This document shows, in pieces, positions 9,373 to 17,522 of a stretch of 64,000 nucleotides of DNA. Source of the stretch: JAAYUJ01 sp963698165 (GTDB lineage: Bacteria > Desulfobacterota > Syntrophobacteria > Syntrophobacterales > Syntrophobacteraceae); contig CAVOPT010000003.1 in the NCBI GenBank assembly GCA_963698165.1, forward strand, positions 1-64,000, in the 5' to 3' direction. The notes beneath the pieces are model-generated. The model was not told the DNA's origin, searched no databases, and saw only the letters and a program-made list of their open reading frames with translations. A program made the position numbers and the translations under genes. Within the stretch, counting starts at the first letter, position 1; each line of letters starts with the position of its first letter.

Positions 9373-10074
9373 ATGCCTTCCATCGCTGAGAATCTTTGGT
9401 CGATCAAGGAGAGAATCCGGGGCGCGTGCGCCCGGGTGGGGCGCTACCGCCAATGAAGTCCGGGTTGTGGGAGTCACCAAGACCGTGCCCATCGAGAGGA
9501 TCCGTGAGGGAGTTCTCGCCGGCATCGGGATACTCGGGGAAAACTATGTGCAGGAGGCTCGGGGCAAGGTTGAGGCTTTGTTGGACCTTCCCGTTTCGTG
9601 GCACTTCATAGGGCACCTTCAATCGAACAAGGCCAAGGCAGCTCTCCAATGCTTTGACTGGATCCACAGCGTAGACCGGCAGAGCCTCGCACGGGAGCTC
9701 GACCGGCAGGCCCGGAAGCTGGGACGGGCGATCCCGGTCCTGATACAGGTGAACCTTGGGGAGGAGGAAACGAAAAGCGGCACGGCCCCTCAAGATGTGC
9801 TGGACCTCTTTCGGTTGGTCGACCGCATGGACGGCCTATCCCTGAGAGGTTTGATGGCCCTTCCCCCATACTTCGATGACCCCGAAGACTAAGGCCCCAT
9901 TTTCGGAAGCTTCGGGAACTGCTGGAGCGGCTCAGGAAGGAAGCGTCAAGGCCGGACGAGTTTTCGGAGCTTTCCATGGGCATGAGCCACGATTACGAAG
10001 TGGCCGTGGAGGAGGGGGCCACCCTCGTGCGCATCGGCACCGCACTGTTTGGGGAGCGGACCAGAATCAGGTAG
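9373..10074 (+). pseudogene. yggS: YggS/PROSC-family PLP homeostasis protein, two frameshifts
   Basis: Joined across frames, this is a full-length YggS-type PLP-binding protein, a fold-type III barrel that buffers pyridoxal phosphate. It begins MPSIAENLWSIKERI at 9373. One extra G in the GTGGGG run near 9436-9441 breaks it; the next frame gives EVRVVGVTKTVP with the PLP lysine region, then GENYVQEA, WHFIGHLQSNK and GLMALPP. A base is missing near 9890, and the last part resumes in a third frame as RKLRELLERLRKEAS and ELSMGMSHDYEVAVEEG, ending at 10074. Every family block is present. The protein is normally intact in bacteria, so sequence error is a serious possibility. Confidence 0.85.
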
Positions 10075-10120
10075 GATTTTCCGGGTATTCGCCAAATGAA
10101 TGAGAGCTGCGTGCCGCGAT

Positions 10121-10171
10121 GTAGCATAGCCCCTTGTGGGCGTTCAAGACGGGCACAAGGCCATAGGCTAC
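10121..10171. repeat. Long imperfect palindrome (REP-like)
   Basis: The arm GTAGCATAGCCCCTTGTG pairs with CACAAGGCCATAGGCTAC almost throughout, around a loop of about 15 bases. It lies between the convergent yggS and rlmB genes. A partial relative may lie near position 176. No T run follows it. Confidence 0.65.
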
Positions 10172-10225
10172 AGGGTTTTCGGGATGGGCGCGAGGCCCGT
10201 AGACGACGGCGCTACGAGCTGCGAT

Positions 10226-10984
10226 TCAGGATGAATCCGGCTGTTTTCGCGCCAGTCTGCGGCGAGCCGATATTCTTTGCCGCTGCACTTCGGCGAGGGC
10301 CACGGCGCCGGCCACGGCCGCGTTGAGGGAATCGACGGGACCGTGGGAAGGGATCCGGACCAGAATGTCGCAATGGCTGCGCACAAGGGGGCGCAGGCCC
10401 TTCTGTTCGTTTCCGATCACCAGACCCAACGGCACCGTAAGGTCCACTTCGTGTATGGGAACACTCCCCTCCGCCTCGAGCCCCACGATCCAAAGGCCCG
10501 ATTCCTTCAGCCGTTCGAGAGATCTCGCCAGGTTGGTGACCTGCATGACAGCCAAATGAGACGCCGCCCCGGCCGAAACCTTGATGACCGATGCCGTCAC
10601 CCTCGCTGACCGGTCCTTGGGAATGATCAGCCCACGCGCCCCCAGAAAGCAGGCGCTCCGCATCATGGCTCCAAGGTTCTGGGGGTCCTGGATGGAATCG
10701 AGGACGATGAGCGGTTCTCTCTCACGGAGGTCCAGCTCGAGCACTTCGTCCAGTTCGGTGTACGGATACTCGGAAACTCTGAGAGCCACGCCCTGGTGGT
10801 GCACATGCCCCAGCAGCGCGGCGAGGATCTCGCGGCTCTCCTGACGGGCCGGGATGTTTCTCGCCTCGGACAGCTCAACCAGTTCCCGCAGCCTCGAATC
10901 GCCGCGGCAGTAAACGAGCTCTAACGGATGGGCGGCCCTCGAGCGCAGGGCTTCGCGGACTGGGTTCACACCGCCGATCCACAT
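10226..10984 (-). CDS. rlmB: TrmH/RlmB family rRNA 2'-O-methyltransferase
   Basis: This SPOUT-class RNA ribose methyltransferase most likely methylates G2251 of 23S rRNA, as RlmB does. The N-terminal substrate-binding domain begins MWIGGVNPVREALRS, where the family has the xGxNPVxEAL motif. The catalytic domain shows LDSIQDPQNLGAMMRSA (motif 1 with the Asn/Arg), LVIGNEQKGLRP (motif 2) and the knot motif IPSHGPVDSLNAAVAGAVAL (motif 3). At 252 residues it has full length. It lies at the promoter-distal end of a minus-strand run, 43 bases after gmk. TrmH and the mitochondrial-type paralogs are the alternatives. Confidence 0.9.
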   Translation of the reverse strand: MWIGGVNPVREALRSRAAHPLELVYCRGDSRLRELVELSEARNIPARQESREILAALLGHVHHQGVALRVSEYPYTELDEVLELDLREREPLIVLDSIQDPQNLGAMMRSACFLGARGLIIPKDRSARVTASVIKVSAGAASHLAVMQVTNLARSLERLKESGLWIVGLEAEGSVPIHEVDLTVPLGLVIGNEQKGLRPLVRSHCDILVRIPSHGPVDSLNAAVAGAVALAEVQRQRISARRRLARKQPDSS

Positions 10985-11027
10985 GCCCGCGCCTGAGGAG
11001 TCTTTCTTTTCTTCTCATGGGTGAGAC

Positions 11028-11678
11028 TCAGGGTACCAGGGGATTCAGCGGTTGCGACGTCAGCTTTTTCAGGAGGGATTTCAGTCGCGGGGCCTGCTGG
11101 AACCGGTCGCAGCGGCAGGCTTTGAGGATCGCCTGGAAGTCCTCGACAGCCTGCTGCAGCACGTCGTTGATGATGACGAAATCGTACCAGGCCGCTTCCC
11201 GAACCTCCTCCAGGGCTCCCTGAAGGCGGCGTTCCAGCTTCTCCGGTGTTTCCGTCTTCCGCGCCAGGAGTCGCTCCCTGAGGGCTTCCAGGGAAGGAGG
11301 GAGCACGAAGATCGTTCGGGCCAGGGGATAGGCGCAGCGCACCTGACGGGCTCCCTGAACGTCGATGTCGAGAAGCACGTCCTTCCCCTGATCCAGCCAT
11401 TCCCTGACCTGGTCTCCGTCTGTTCCGTAGAATTCAGCGTGTACCTGGGCCCACTCAAGAAAGCGGTCCCCCTGGATCCCTTGAAGAAAGGCGTCTCGGG
11501 ACAGATAGTGGTAGTCCTTTCCAGGGATTTCACCCGGGCGCGGAAGACGGGTCGTACACGAAACGGAGAAGCACAGATCCGGCCATTGGGGGAGAATGGA
11601 CTGAATCAGCGTGGTCTTGCCCGCGCCTGACGGCGCCGATACCACAAAGAGCTGCCCCTGAGAGATGGTCTTCGGCAT
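11028..11678 (-). CDS. gmk: Guanylate kinase
   Basis: Gmk phosphorylates GMP to GDP with ATP. The P-loop is SAPSGAGKTTL near residues 14-24. The GMP-binding segment includes SCTTRLPRPGE and DYHYLSRDAF, followed by EWAQVHAEFYGT and the DIDVQGARQV motif. The lid carries RLLARKTETPEKLERRL. The C terminus is about 10 residues longer than E. coli Gmk and ends in a basic, Leu-rich tail. Only three bases separate it from remA upstream, and the yicC-remA-gmk order is conserved in many bacteria. Confidence 0.96.
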   Translation of the reverse strand: MPKTISQGQLFVVSAPSGAGKTTLIQSILPQWPDLCFSVSCTTRLPRPGEIPGKDYHYLSRDAFLQGIQGDRFLEWAQVHAEFYGTDGDQVREWLDQGKDVLLDIDVQGARQVRCAYPLARTIFVLPPSLEALRERLLARKTETPEKLERRLQGALEEVREAAWYDFVIINDVLQQAVEDFQAILKACRCDRFQQAPRLKSLLKKLTSQPLNPLVP

Positions 11679-11681
11679 GGA

Positions 11682-11966
11682 CTATTCTTTTTCCTGCTTC
11701 AGGAGGTTTGTCTCTTTCGGGTGATTGTCGGAAAGGAGCCTTTGGGCGATCGTCTCGGCCTGGACGCCGGACAGGATCACGTGGTCGCTGTCCGTGATGA
11801 TGATTGAACGGGTTCTTCGTCCCATGGTCGCATCGACCAGCTTGTTGGCAAGCTTGGCATCTTCCTTCAAGCGCTTCATGGGGGCAGACGCCGGAGATAC
11901 GATGGCCACAACGCGGTTGGCGATGACCGTGTTCCCGAATCCGATGTTGAGCAGTTTGACTTCCAT
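11682..11966 (-). CDS. remA: RemA / DUF370 regulatory protein
   Basis: This small protein matches the RemA (DUF370) family: MEVKLLNIGFGNTVIANRVV at the start, IVSPASAPMKRL in the middle, then the block DATMGRRTRSIIITDSDHVILS. In Bacillus RemA is a DNA-binding activator of matrix and osmoprotection genes. In Proteobacteria the role is not settled, but the gene is consistently next to gmk and yicC, as here. The start has a purine-rich AAAGGTC upstream. Confidence 0.92.
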   Translation of the reverse strand: MEVKLLNIGFGNTVIANRVVAIVSPASAPMKRLKEDAKLANKLVDATMGRRTRSIIITDSDHVILSGVQAETIAQRLLSDNHPKETNLLKQEKE

Positions 11967-12070
11967 GGGTGACCTTTCTCATTGCTCAAATAGTGACTTG
12001 GTTGACACCCTCCGTCTCTCGGGAGGGATGGGGAGAGAATTCATCAACGGTTTCTCCAACAGAATCCGTG

Positions 12071-12952
12071 TCATTCCACGTTCTGGACCTGCTCCTTGAG
12101 CTTGCCGATTTCGCTTTTCATGCGGACCACCGCCTGCACTGTCTCCAGGTCGCTGGTCTTGCTTCCGATGGTGTTGGACTCCCGATGGAGCTCCTGGATG
12201 AGGAAATCGAGCCTTCTGCCGTCGGCGACAATGTCACCGGCCACGAGCTCCCCCAGTTGGTCCAGGTGGCTCTGGAGTCTGACCAGTTCCTCATTGATGT
12301 CCGAACGCTCGGCGAGGTATCCGATCTCCTGAAGAAGCCTGCCCTCATCAACGGTCACATCCTTCAGGAGCTCTTCCATCCGCTCTCGAAGGCGCACCTG
12401 GTATTCCTGGAGGACCAGGTCCTTGCGGCTCTCAATGAGCGAGAGCTCCTCTCGCACCAGGGTGAGCCGGGTGAGGAGGTCATGGAAGAGGGCCTCGCCT
12501 TCCTGGGCTCTCGACCGGATCATCTGATCGAGTGCTTCCGACACGGTTTGCGCCAGGAGCTCCCGAAGGAGCTCCCGGTCTTCAACCGCTTCCCGTGTTT
12601 CGAAGATGTATGGAATGTGGAGCAGGATCCCCAGGGTCGGCTTCTCGGCTCCAGGGAGGCTGCGGTGAAGTTCCTGCAATTGATCCCAGTAGCGGCGGGC
12701 CATGGCGAGATTCAGCCGCGGAGCCTTCTGGCTGAAGGCGGTGCTCTCGATCTGGACGTGCGCTTCAATGCGGCCCCGCCTGATCATCTGGGCAATCTGT
12801 TTGCGGAGGGGTTCCTCAAACTCCAGGAAGTTCCGGGGCAGCCGCACGGCGATATCCAGGAATTTGCCGTTCAGTGCCTTGATTTCGACGGTGATGGAAT
12901 ACCCCGCCTCTTCCCGTTGGGCCCGCCCATATGCGGTCATGCTGTGGATCAA
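12071..12952 (-). CDS. yicC: YicC family endoribonuclease-like protein
   Basis: YicC-family proteins are implicated in RNA turnover. The protein shows the N-terminal block IHSMTAYGRAQ, then ALNGKFLDIAVRLP and the C-terminal DUF1732 block RLDFLIQELHRESNTIGSK. I place the start at a TTG (12952) because AGGAG lies about 7 bases before it and it restores the family N terminus MIHSMTAYGR. The ATG at 12940 would remove the first four conserved residues. The TTG overlaps the DUF4416 stop codon (TTGA), a sign of coupled translation. A longer upstream reading in this frame is a shadow of the DUF4416 gene. Confidence 0.92.
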   Translation of the reverse strand: MIHSMTAYGRAQREEAGYSITVEIKALNGKFLDIAVRLPRNFLEFEEPLRKQIAQMIRRGRIEAHVQIESTAFSQKAPRLNLAMARRYWDQLQELHRSLPGAEKPTLGILLHIPYIFETREAVEDRELLRELLAQTVSEALDQMIRSRAQEGEALFHDLLTRLTLVREELSLIESRKDLVLQEYQVRLRERMEELLKDVTVDEGRLLQEIGYLAERSDINEELVRLQSHLDQLGELVAGDIVADGRRLDFLIQELHRESNTIGSKTSDLETVQAVVRMKSEIGKLKEQVQNVE

Positions 12953-13512
12953 ACCGAATCTCCTGCCTTTTTCGCTTTCCGGGGAATCCTGCCGCTTCGC
13001 TGAAACTGGAGCTTTTGCCGCAACACACCCAGGAAGTGGAGCATCATGGGGTTCCTGTAATCCGGATAAGTCCAGGGCAAAGCCCGGTAAGAGCCCCCTT
13101 GATACACCAGTGTCAGATCCGCGTAGATTCCCTTGCCGAGATAAATCCGATGGGTGAAATTCTTGCCCGTCGCCAGCACGAAGCGCTCTTCCGTGAGAAG
13201 GCCCGGGTCGATGTTGATACGCCGCTTTCCCTGGAAGGACAGATCCCCCTCGATTCCGTTGGTGGTGCCCTTTATGTCCGGCAAAACGTCCTGGGGAACG
13301 AGATGGAGGAAGCCCACCAATTGGCGCTTGATGCCCTCGCCGAGCTCCGCATCGTAGTAGCTCGTGTAGACGAAGGGTTCGGGTTTGGAAAGGAAATCCA
13401 ACGGCCCAAAACTGAGACTCAGGGCTTCCAGGGCCCGCTGTTGCACGGCGGAATCGCAGAAGAGAAGCCCCATGAGAAGCTTCGCCCCCGGGGGCTCCTT
13501 GGGCCGGCTCAT
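12949..13512 (-). CDS. DUF4416 family protein
   Basis: This soluble protein of about 187 residues begins MSRPKEPPGAKLLMGLLF. It contains the LDFLSKPEPFVYTSYYDAE and TGKNFTHRIYLGKGIYADLTL blocks that I associate with DUF4416, a family of unknown function common in Desulfobacterota and relatives. The start at 13512 is preferred; a GTG at 13518 would add two residues. Its stop codon overlaps the yicC start by the sequence TTGA, which ties the two genes together. A housekeeping or RNA-linked role is only suggested by this coupling. Confidence 0.8.
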   Translation of the reverse strand: MSRPKEPPGAKLLMGLLFCDSAVQQRALEALSLSFGPLDFLSKPEPFVYTSYYDAELGEGIKRQLVGFLHLVPQDVLPDIKGTTNGIEGDLSFQGKRRINIDPGLLTEERFVLATGKNFTHRIYLGKGIYADLTLVYQGGSYRALPWTYPDYRNPMMLHFLGVLRQKLQFQRSGRIPRKAKKAGDSV

Positions 13513-13630
13513 GGGCACCCCGAGATCTGGCTGTCAAAAATCATGGGGGTGACGGTTCCCTTTGGCATCAAATCCCCGTGAGGGGGGTTGCCCCGTGGCC
13601 GAACAGATGGGGATTCGGCCTCGAAAACGG

Positions 13631-14641
13631 CTATCCGCTGTTCTGGATGACGTCCAGGAGTTGGGCCGCGGACACGGTGGCCGTTCCCACCTCACCCACC
13701 ACGATTCCCGCTGCGATGTTGGCTAGAATGGCCGCTTCTACCGGAGACAGCCCGGCGGCCATCCCGAGGGTCACCGCGGCGAGCACTGTATCCCCCGCAC
13801 CCGTGACGTCGTAGACGTGTCTTGCCACGGTGGGAATGTCCTCCGTGGTCCCGTCGTTGAGGAAGAGACGCATGCCATGCTTCCCCCGCGTTACGAGCAG
13901 CATTTCGCACTCAAGCTTTTGGATCAGCAGCCTTCCGGCCTCCCCCAGGCTTTCCTCGTCATGTATCTCTCTGTCCGCCATGCGGGAGGCCTCGTGGTGA
14001 TTGGGCGTGACCATCGTCATCCCGCGGTAGAGTTCGACCTGGCGCACTTTCGGGTCCACGACCACGGGAATTCCTGTTTGGCGGCGGAGCGCCCGGATGC
14101 CGTCCATCATCTCCTGGGTGACCATCCCTTTAGCATAATCAGAGACAATCAAGGCATCCACCTGTGGAATCCTGTCATGGACATATCCGAGGATCTTCTC
14201 GAGGGTAGTGCCGCGCATGGGCCTGCGCCATTCCCTGTCGAAGCGGACAACCTGCTGGTTTTGGGCAATGATCCTGGTCTTGGTGGTCGTGGGGCGACCC
14301 TCTTCGATGACCAGACCATCGGCGGAAACCCCGATCTCCCGGAAGAGTTCCACCATCCTCTTTCCGGAAAGGTCGTCCCCGATGGTTCCCGCGGCAGATG
14401 CCTGGGCCCCGAGGGACGCCACATTGCGGACCACGTTGGCCGTTCCTCCAAGAAGCCTGGTCTCCTCCCTCACCTCCACCACGGGCACGGGGGCTTCGGG
14501 GGAAATGCGGTTCACGTCCCCCCATATGAAGGTGTCCAACATGAGGTCGCCGATGACGAAAATCCGGCACCGAGGAAAGGACAAGATGGCTTCCGCGAGA
14601 CGGTTTCTCAGCGCCGAAGGGAGTTCTACCCGTTTGATCAT
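13631..14641 (-). CDS. rfaE1: D-glycero-beta-D-manno-heptose-7-phosphate kinase
   Basis: This is a PfkB-type sugar kinase of the RfaE domain I (HldA) type. It phosphorylates heptose 7-phosphate at C1 on the route to ADP-heptose for the lipopolysaccharide core. The motifs seen are IGDLMLDTFIWGDVNRISPEAPVPV, LGGTANVVRNVASLG, VVDPKVRQ and the catalytic DVTGAGDTVLA with its Asp. The nucleotidylyltransferase half found in bifunctional HldE is absent, so that step must be encoded elsewhere. It lies 12 bases downstream of the Trm112 gene. Confidence 0.92.
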   Translation of the reverse strand: MIKRVELPSALRNRLAEAILSFPRCRIFVIGDLMLDTFIWGDVNRISPEAPVPVVEVREETRLLGGTANVVRNVASLGAQASAAGTIGDDLSGKRMVELFREIGVSADGLVIEEGRPTTTKTRIIAQNQQVVRFDREWRRPMRGTTLEKILGYVHDRIPQVDALIVSDYAKGMVTQEMMDGIRALRRQTGIPVVVDPKVRQVELYRGMTMVTPNHHEASRMADREIHDEESLGEAGRLLIQKLECEMLLVTRGKHGMRLFLNDGTTEDIPTVARHVYDVTGAGDTVLAAVTLGMAAGLSPVEAAILANIAAGIVVGEVGTATVSAAQLLDVIQNSG

Positions 14642-14653
14642 GAGGAAGGCGGC

Positions 14654-14827
14654 CTACTCTTCGAGGGGTTTTGCCTCATCGATGAGCATGATGGGAATGC
14701 CCTCGCGGATCTCATAGACGAGCTTACAGGCGCCACAGACCAGACCGTCTTGAGCTTCATTGAGGAAGATCGTCCCCTTGCATTTGGGGCACGCGAGGAT
14801 GTCCAGGAGTTCTTTGCTTATGGTCAT
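14654..14827 (-). CDS. Trm112 family zinc-ribbon protein
   Basis: This protein of about 57 residues begins MTISKELLDILACPKCKG, with a second Cys pair in VCGACKLVYEI. It ends with EGIPIMLIDEAKPLEE, the standard Trm112/YcaR pattern. Relatives activate methyltransferases or stabilise partner enzymes, and they often sit beside lipopolysaccharide genes, as here next to rfaE1. I chose the ATG at 14827, which has GAGAG upstream; a start 10 codons earlier would overlap the divIVA end. Confidence 0.88.
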   Translation of the reverse strand: MTISKELLDILACPKCKGTIFLNEAQDGLVCGACKLVYEIREGIPIMLIDEAKPLEE

Positions 14828-14853
14828 CGTATCTCTCACATTGGTTGATGCAC

Positions 14854-15348
14854 TCAACGGTTGAGGACCTTCACCTTGTTTCCAAGGTCGCTTTCTTTTT
14901 CCTCTTCCTTGTCCATGTCGAGGAGCTGCTGATAGGTTTCGATGGTGGTGCGGAGCTTGGTCTCCAGCTGAATGCGGTGTCGCTTGAGCTCGGCGATGTC
15001 TTCGTGAAGCTGACCCAACCGCTGGTGTGCGCTTTGCAAAATCTTTTCAGCTTTCAGTTCGGCCTCGGCCACGATGAGCTTGGCCTCTCTTTCGGCGTTC
15101 ACCTTCATCTGGTCGGAGGTCTTCTGAGCACTGAGGAGGACGTTCCTAATAGCCTTTTCGCGTTCCTTGTAGCCCTTGAGCTCCTTTTCCTGTTCCTGCA
15201 CGGTCATCTGCAGGGTTGCGGTTTCCGCCCGCAGGCTTTGCATCTCCTCTGCCAGCTGTTGGAGAAAGAGCTCCACCTCCTGAGGGTCCAAACCCTTCCA
15301 GCGTACCCGGAACTTCTTGTGTTGCAGGTCTACGGAACTGAGCTCCAT
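14854..15348 (-). CDS. DivIVA domain protein
   Basis: The N-terminal DivIVA block is VDLQHKKFRVRWKGLDPQEVELFL, followed by a long coiled coil of about 110 residues and a charged C-terminal end. DivIVA proteins bind curved membrane and recruit partners. Proteobacterial short forms next to yggT are of unknown role. The gene follows yggT by 24 bases, the same order as the Gram-positive yggT-divIVA division cluster. Confidence 0.9.
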   Translation of the reverse strand: MELSSVDLQHKKFRVRWKGLDPQEVELFLQQLAEEMQSLRAETATLQMTVQEQEKELKGYKEREKAIRNVLLSAQKTSDQMKVNAEREAKLIVAEAELKAEKILQSAHQRLGQLHEDIAELKRHRIQLETKLRTTIETYQQLLDMDKEEEKESDLGNKVKVLNR

Positions 15349-15371
15349 GGCGATTTATCCCGATGATTGCG

Positions 15372-15674
15372 TCACACGCCAAGGCGGAAAGCAAACTGGG
15401 CAAGTGAGGGAACCAGGAAATTGTCCAGGAAGACAATGACCAGGATGACGAGCAAAGGTGAAAAATCGACACCTCCGAAGAACAGGGGCAGACGCGCCCG
15501 AACGGCTAGGAGGACAGGCTCCGTCACGCTGTAAAGGAAACGAACAATGGGGTTGTGTGGATCCGGATTCACCCACGAAAGAATGGCCCGGGCGATGATG
15601 AGATACATGTAGAATGTAAGCACATAGTGAAGAATTACGGCAAGAGCATTAAACAAGTTGGCAAGTACGAACAT
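15372..15674 (-). CDS. YggT family integral membrane protein
   Basis: This protein of about 100 residues has two hydrophobic blocks, one from LANLFNALAVILHYVL to MYLIIARAILSW and the other VDFSPLLVILVIVFLDNFLV. The family signature ARAILSWVNPDPHNPIVRFLY-TEPVL lies between them. The start at 15674 has AGGAAAGGTG upstream; a start 10 codons earlier is unlikely. YggT proteins have been linked to division or osmotic homeostasis, and the divIVA neighbour supports an envelope role. Confidence 0.9.
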   Translation of the reverse strand: MFVLANLFNALAVILHYVLTFYMYLIIARAILSWVNPDPHNPIVRFLYSVTEPVLLAVRARLPLFFGGVDFSPLLVILVIVFLDNFLVPSLAQFAFRLGV

Positions 15675-15767
15675 AAAACACCTTTCCTGGGTCCACAACA
15701 TCAACCATCAGCCGAAGCCGGAAAACCACGCAACTGAAACTACTTATTTTCTCACCACCTGTCAACT

Positions 15768-17471
15768 TCAACTCTGATTAAGGCTTTTTTCGATCTTCGC
15801 CCAGGTGTCGCGCAGCGTGGAGGTTCTGTTGAAAACAAGCTTGCCGTCGGTGGAGTCGGGGTCCACGCAGAAATACCCCTGCCTCTCGAACTGGACCCGC
15901 TGGCCCGGAGGAGCGTTACTCAGACTCGGTTCCACCGGACACGACTCGAGGACCAGGAGAGAATCGGGGTTGATGTCCGCCTTGAAATCCCCTTCCTTGT
16001 CTTCTCCCGGATTGGGGGTCAGGAAGAGGTTCCCGTAGAGGCGGACCTCCGCTTCCAGTGCGTGGGGCGCCGAAACCCAGTGGATGGTCGCCTTGACTTT
16101 TCGCCCATCGGGGGAGGAGCCCCCTCGGGTCTCCGGGTCGTAGGTGCAGTGCAGTTCGGTCACCTCACCGGTCTGTTCATCTTTGACGACTCCCGTGCAG
16201 GTGATGTAGTAGGCGTAGCGCAGTCGCACCTCCCGCCCCGGTGCGAGCCGGAAGAACTGCCTGGGGGGATCTTCCCGGAAGTCGTCTCGTTCGATATAGA
16301 GGACTCTCGAGAAAGGAACCTTGCGCGATCCCATTTGAGGATCCTCAGGGTTGTTGATGGCGTCCAGTTCCTCGACCTGTTCTCCGGGGTAGTTCACGAT
16401 GACGACCTTGAGGGGATTGAGAACGGCCATCACCCGGGGAGCCCTCCTGTTCAAATCCTCCCGCACGCAGTATTCCAGCAGGGCCGCATCCACCGTGCTG
16501 TTCCGCTTGGCGACCCCTATCAGTTCGCAGAACCTGCGAATGGACTCGGGGCTGTAGCCGCGCCTTCTCATGCCCGATATGGTGGGCATCCGGGGATCAT
16601 CCCAACCCCTCACATGGCCTTGTTCCACCAGGGCCACCAGTTTCCGCTTGCTCATGACCGTATAGGTGAGGTTGAGACGCGCGAACTCGATCTGCTGGGG
16701 ATGATAGACCTGAAGCTCGTCCAGAAACCAGTCGTAAAGGGGCCGGTGATCCTCGAACTCGAGAGTGCAAATGGAATGGGTGATCCTCTCGATGGAATCG
16801 GACACGCAGTGGGTGAAATCGTAGAGCGGGTAAATGCACCATTTGTCGCCGGTCCGGTGGTGTTCCGCGTGGAGGATGCGGTACATCACCGGGTCCCGCA
16901 TGTTGATGTTGCCGGAGGCCATGTCGATTTTTGCCCGGAGCACACGGGTCCCGTCGGCGAATTCCCCGGCGCGCATTCGGGTGAAAAGGTCCAGGTTTTC
17001 CTCCACGGACCGATTCCTGTAAGGACTTTCCTTGCCCGGTTCCGTGAGCGTTCCCCGGTACTCTCTCATTTCGTCGGAACTCAAATCGCAGACGTAAGCC
17101 TTGCCGTCCTTGATGAGCTGGACCGCAAAGTCATAGAGTCGATCGAAGTAATCCGAGGCGTAGTAAAGGTGCTCGTCCCAATCGAACCCGAGCCATTTGA
17201 CGTCGGCCTTGATGGATTCGACGTACTCGGTTTCCTCCTTGGTCGGGTTGGTGTCGTCGAAGCGGAGGTGGCAGGTTCCTCCATATTCCAGTGCGATCCC
17301 GAAGTTGAGGCAGATGGATTTTGCGTGGCCAATGTGAAGATATCCGTTGGGCTCGGGAGGGAAACGCGTCACCACCCGTCCTTCCCACTTGTTGGTGCGC
17401 AAATCCTCCTCGACGATGGCTCGAATGAAGTTCGCTGCGGGGGCTATTTCCGTGTTGCGCATGCGTTCCAT
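15768..17471 (-). CDS. glnS: Glutaminyl-tRNA synthetase
   Basis: This class I synthetase charges tRNA-Gln directly. The HIGH motif is in PPEPNGYLHIGHAKS and the KMSKS loop is the usual VMSKRKL variant of GlnRS. The family segments RFDDTNPTKEE, PLYDFTHCVSDSIE and YSPESIRRFCELIGV are present, as is the C-terminal two-barrel anticodon-binding region (about 345-565). About 567 residues is full length. I chose the ATG at 17471, preceded by AGAGGAAGGAG; a start 10 codons further upstream is possible. Its presence implies that the organism does not depend solely on the GatCAB route for Gln-tRNA. Confidence 0.97.
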   Translation of the reverse strand: MERMRNTEIAPAANFIRAIVEEDLRTNKWEGRVVTRFPPEPNGYLHIGHAKSICLNFGIALEYGGTCHLRFDDTNPTKEETEYVESIKADVKWLGFDWDEHLYYASDYFDRLYDFAVQLIKDGKAYVCDLSSDEMREYRGTLTEPGKESPYRNRSVEENLDLFTRMRAGEFADGTRVLRAKIDMASGNINMRDPVMYRILHAEHHRTGDKWCIYPLYDFTHCVSDSIERITHSICTLEFEDHRPLYDWFLDELQVYHPQQIEFARLNLTYTVMSKRKLVALVEQGHVRGWDDPRMPTISGMRRRGYSPESIRRFCELIGVAKRNSTVDAALLEYCVREDLNRRAPRVMAVLNPLKVVIVNYPGEQVEELDAINNPEDPQMGSRKVPFSRVLYIERDDFREDPPRQFFRLAPGREVRLRYAYYITCTGVVKDEQTGEVTELHCTYDPETRGGSSPDGRKVKATIHWVSAPHALEAEVRLYGNLFLTPNPGEDKEGDFKADINPDSLLVLESCPVEPSLSNAPPGQRVQFERQGYFCVDPDSTDGKLVFNRTSTLRDTWAKIEKSLNQS

Positions 17472-17522
17472 GGCTCCTTCCTCTTTGAATTGAACCGGCA
17501 CACTATACCCGTTGCATTCCCA

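Noticed and set aside
12071..13537. A 488-residue fusion of DUF4416 and YicC
   Set aside because: The upstream part of that frame is the shadow of the DUF4416 gene in another frame. A TTG start with a ribosome site gives the normal YicC N terminus.
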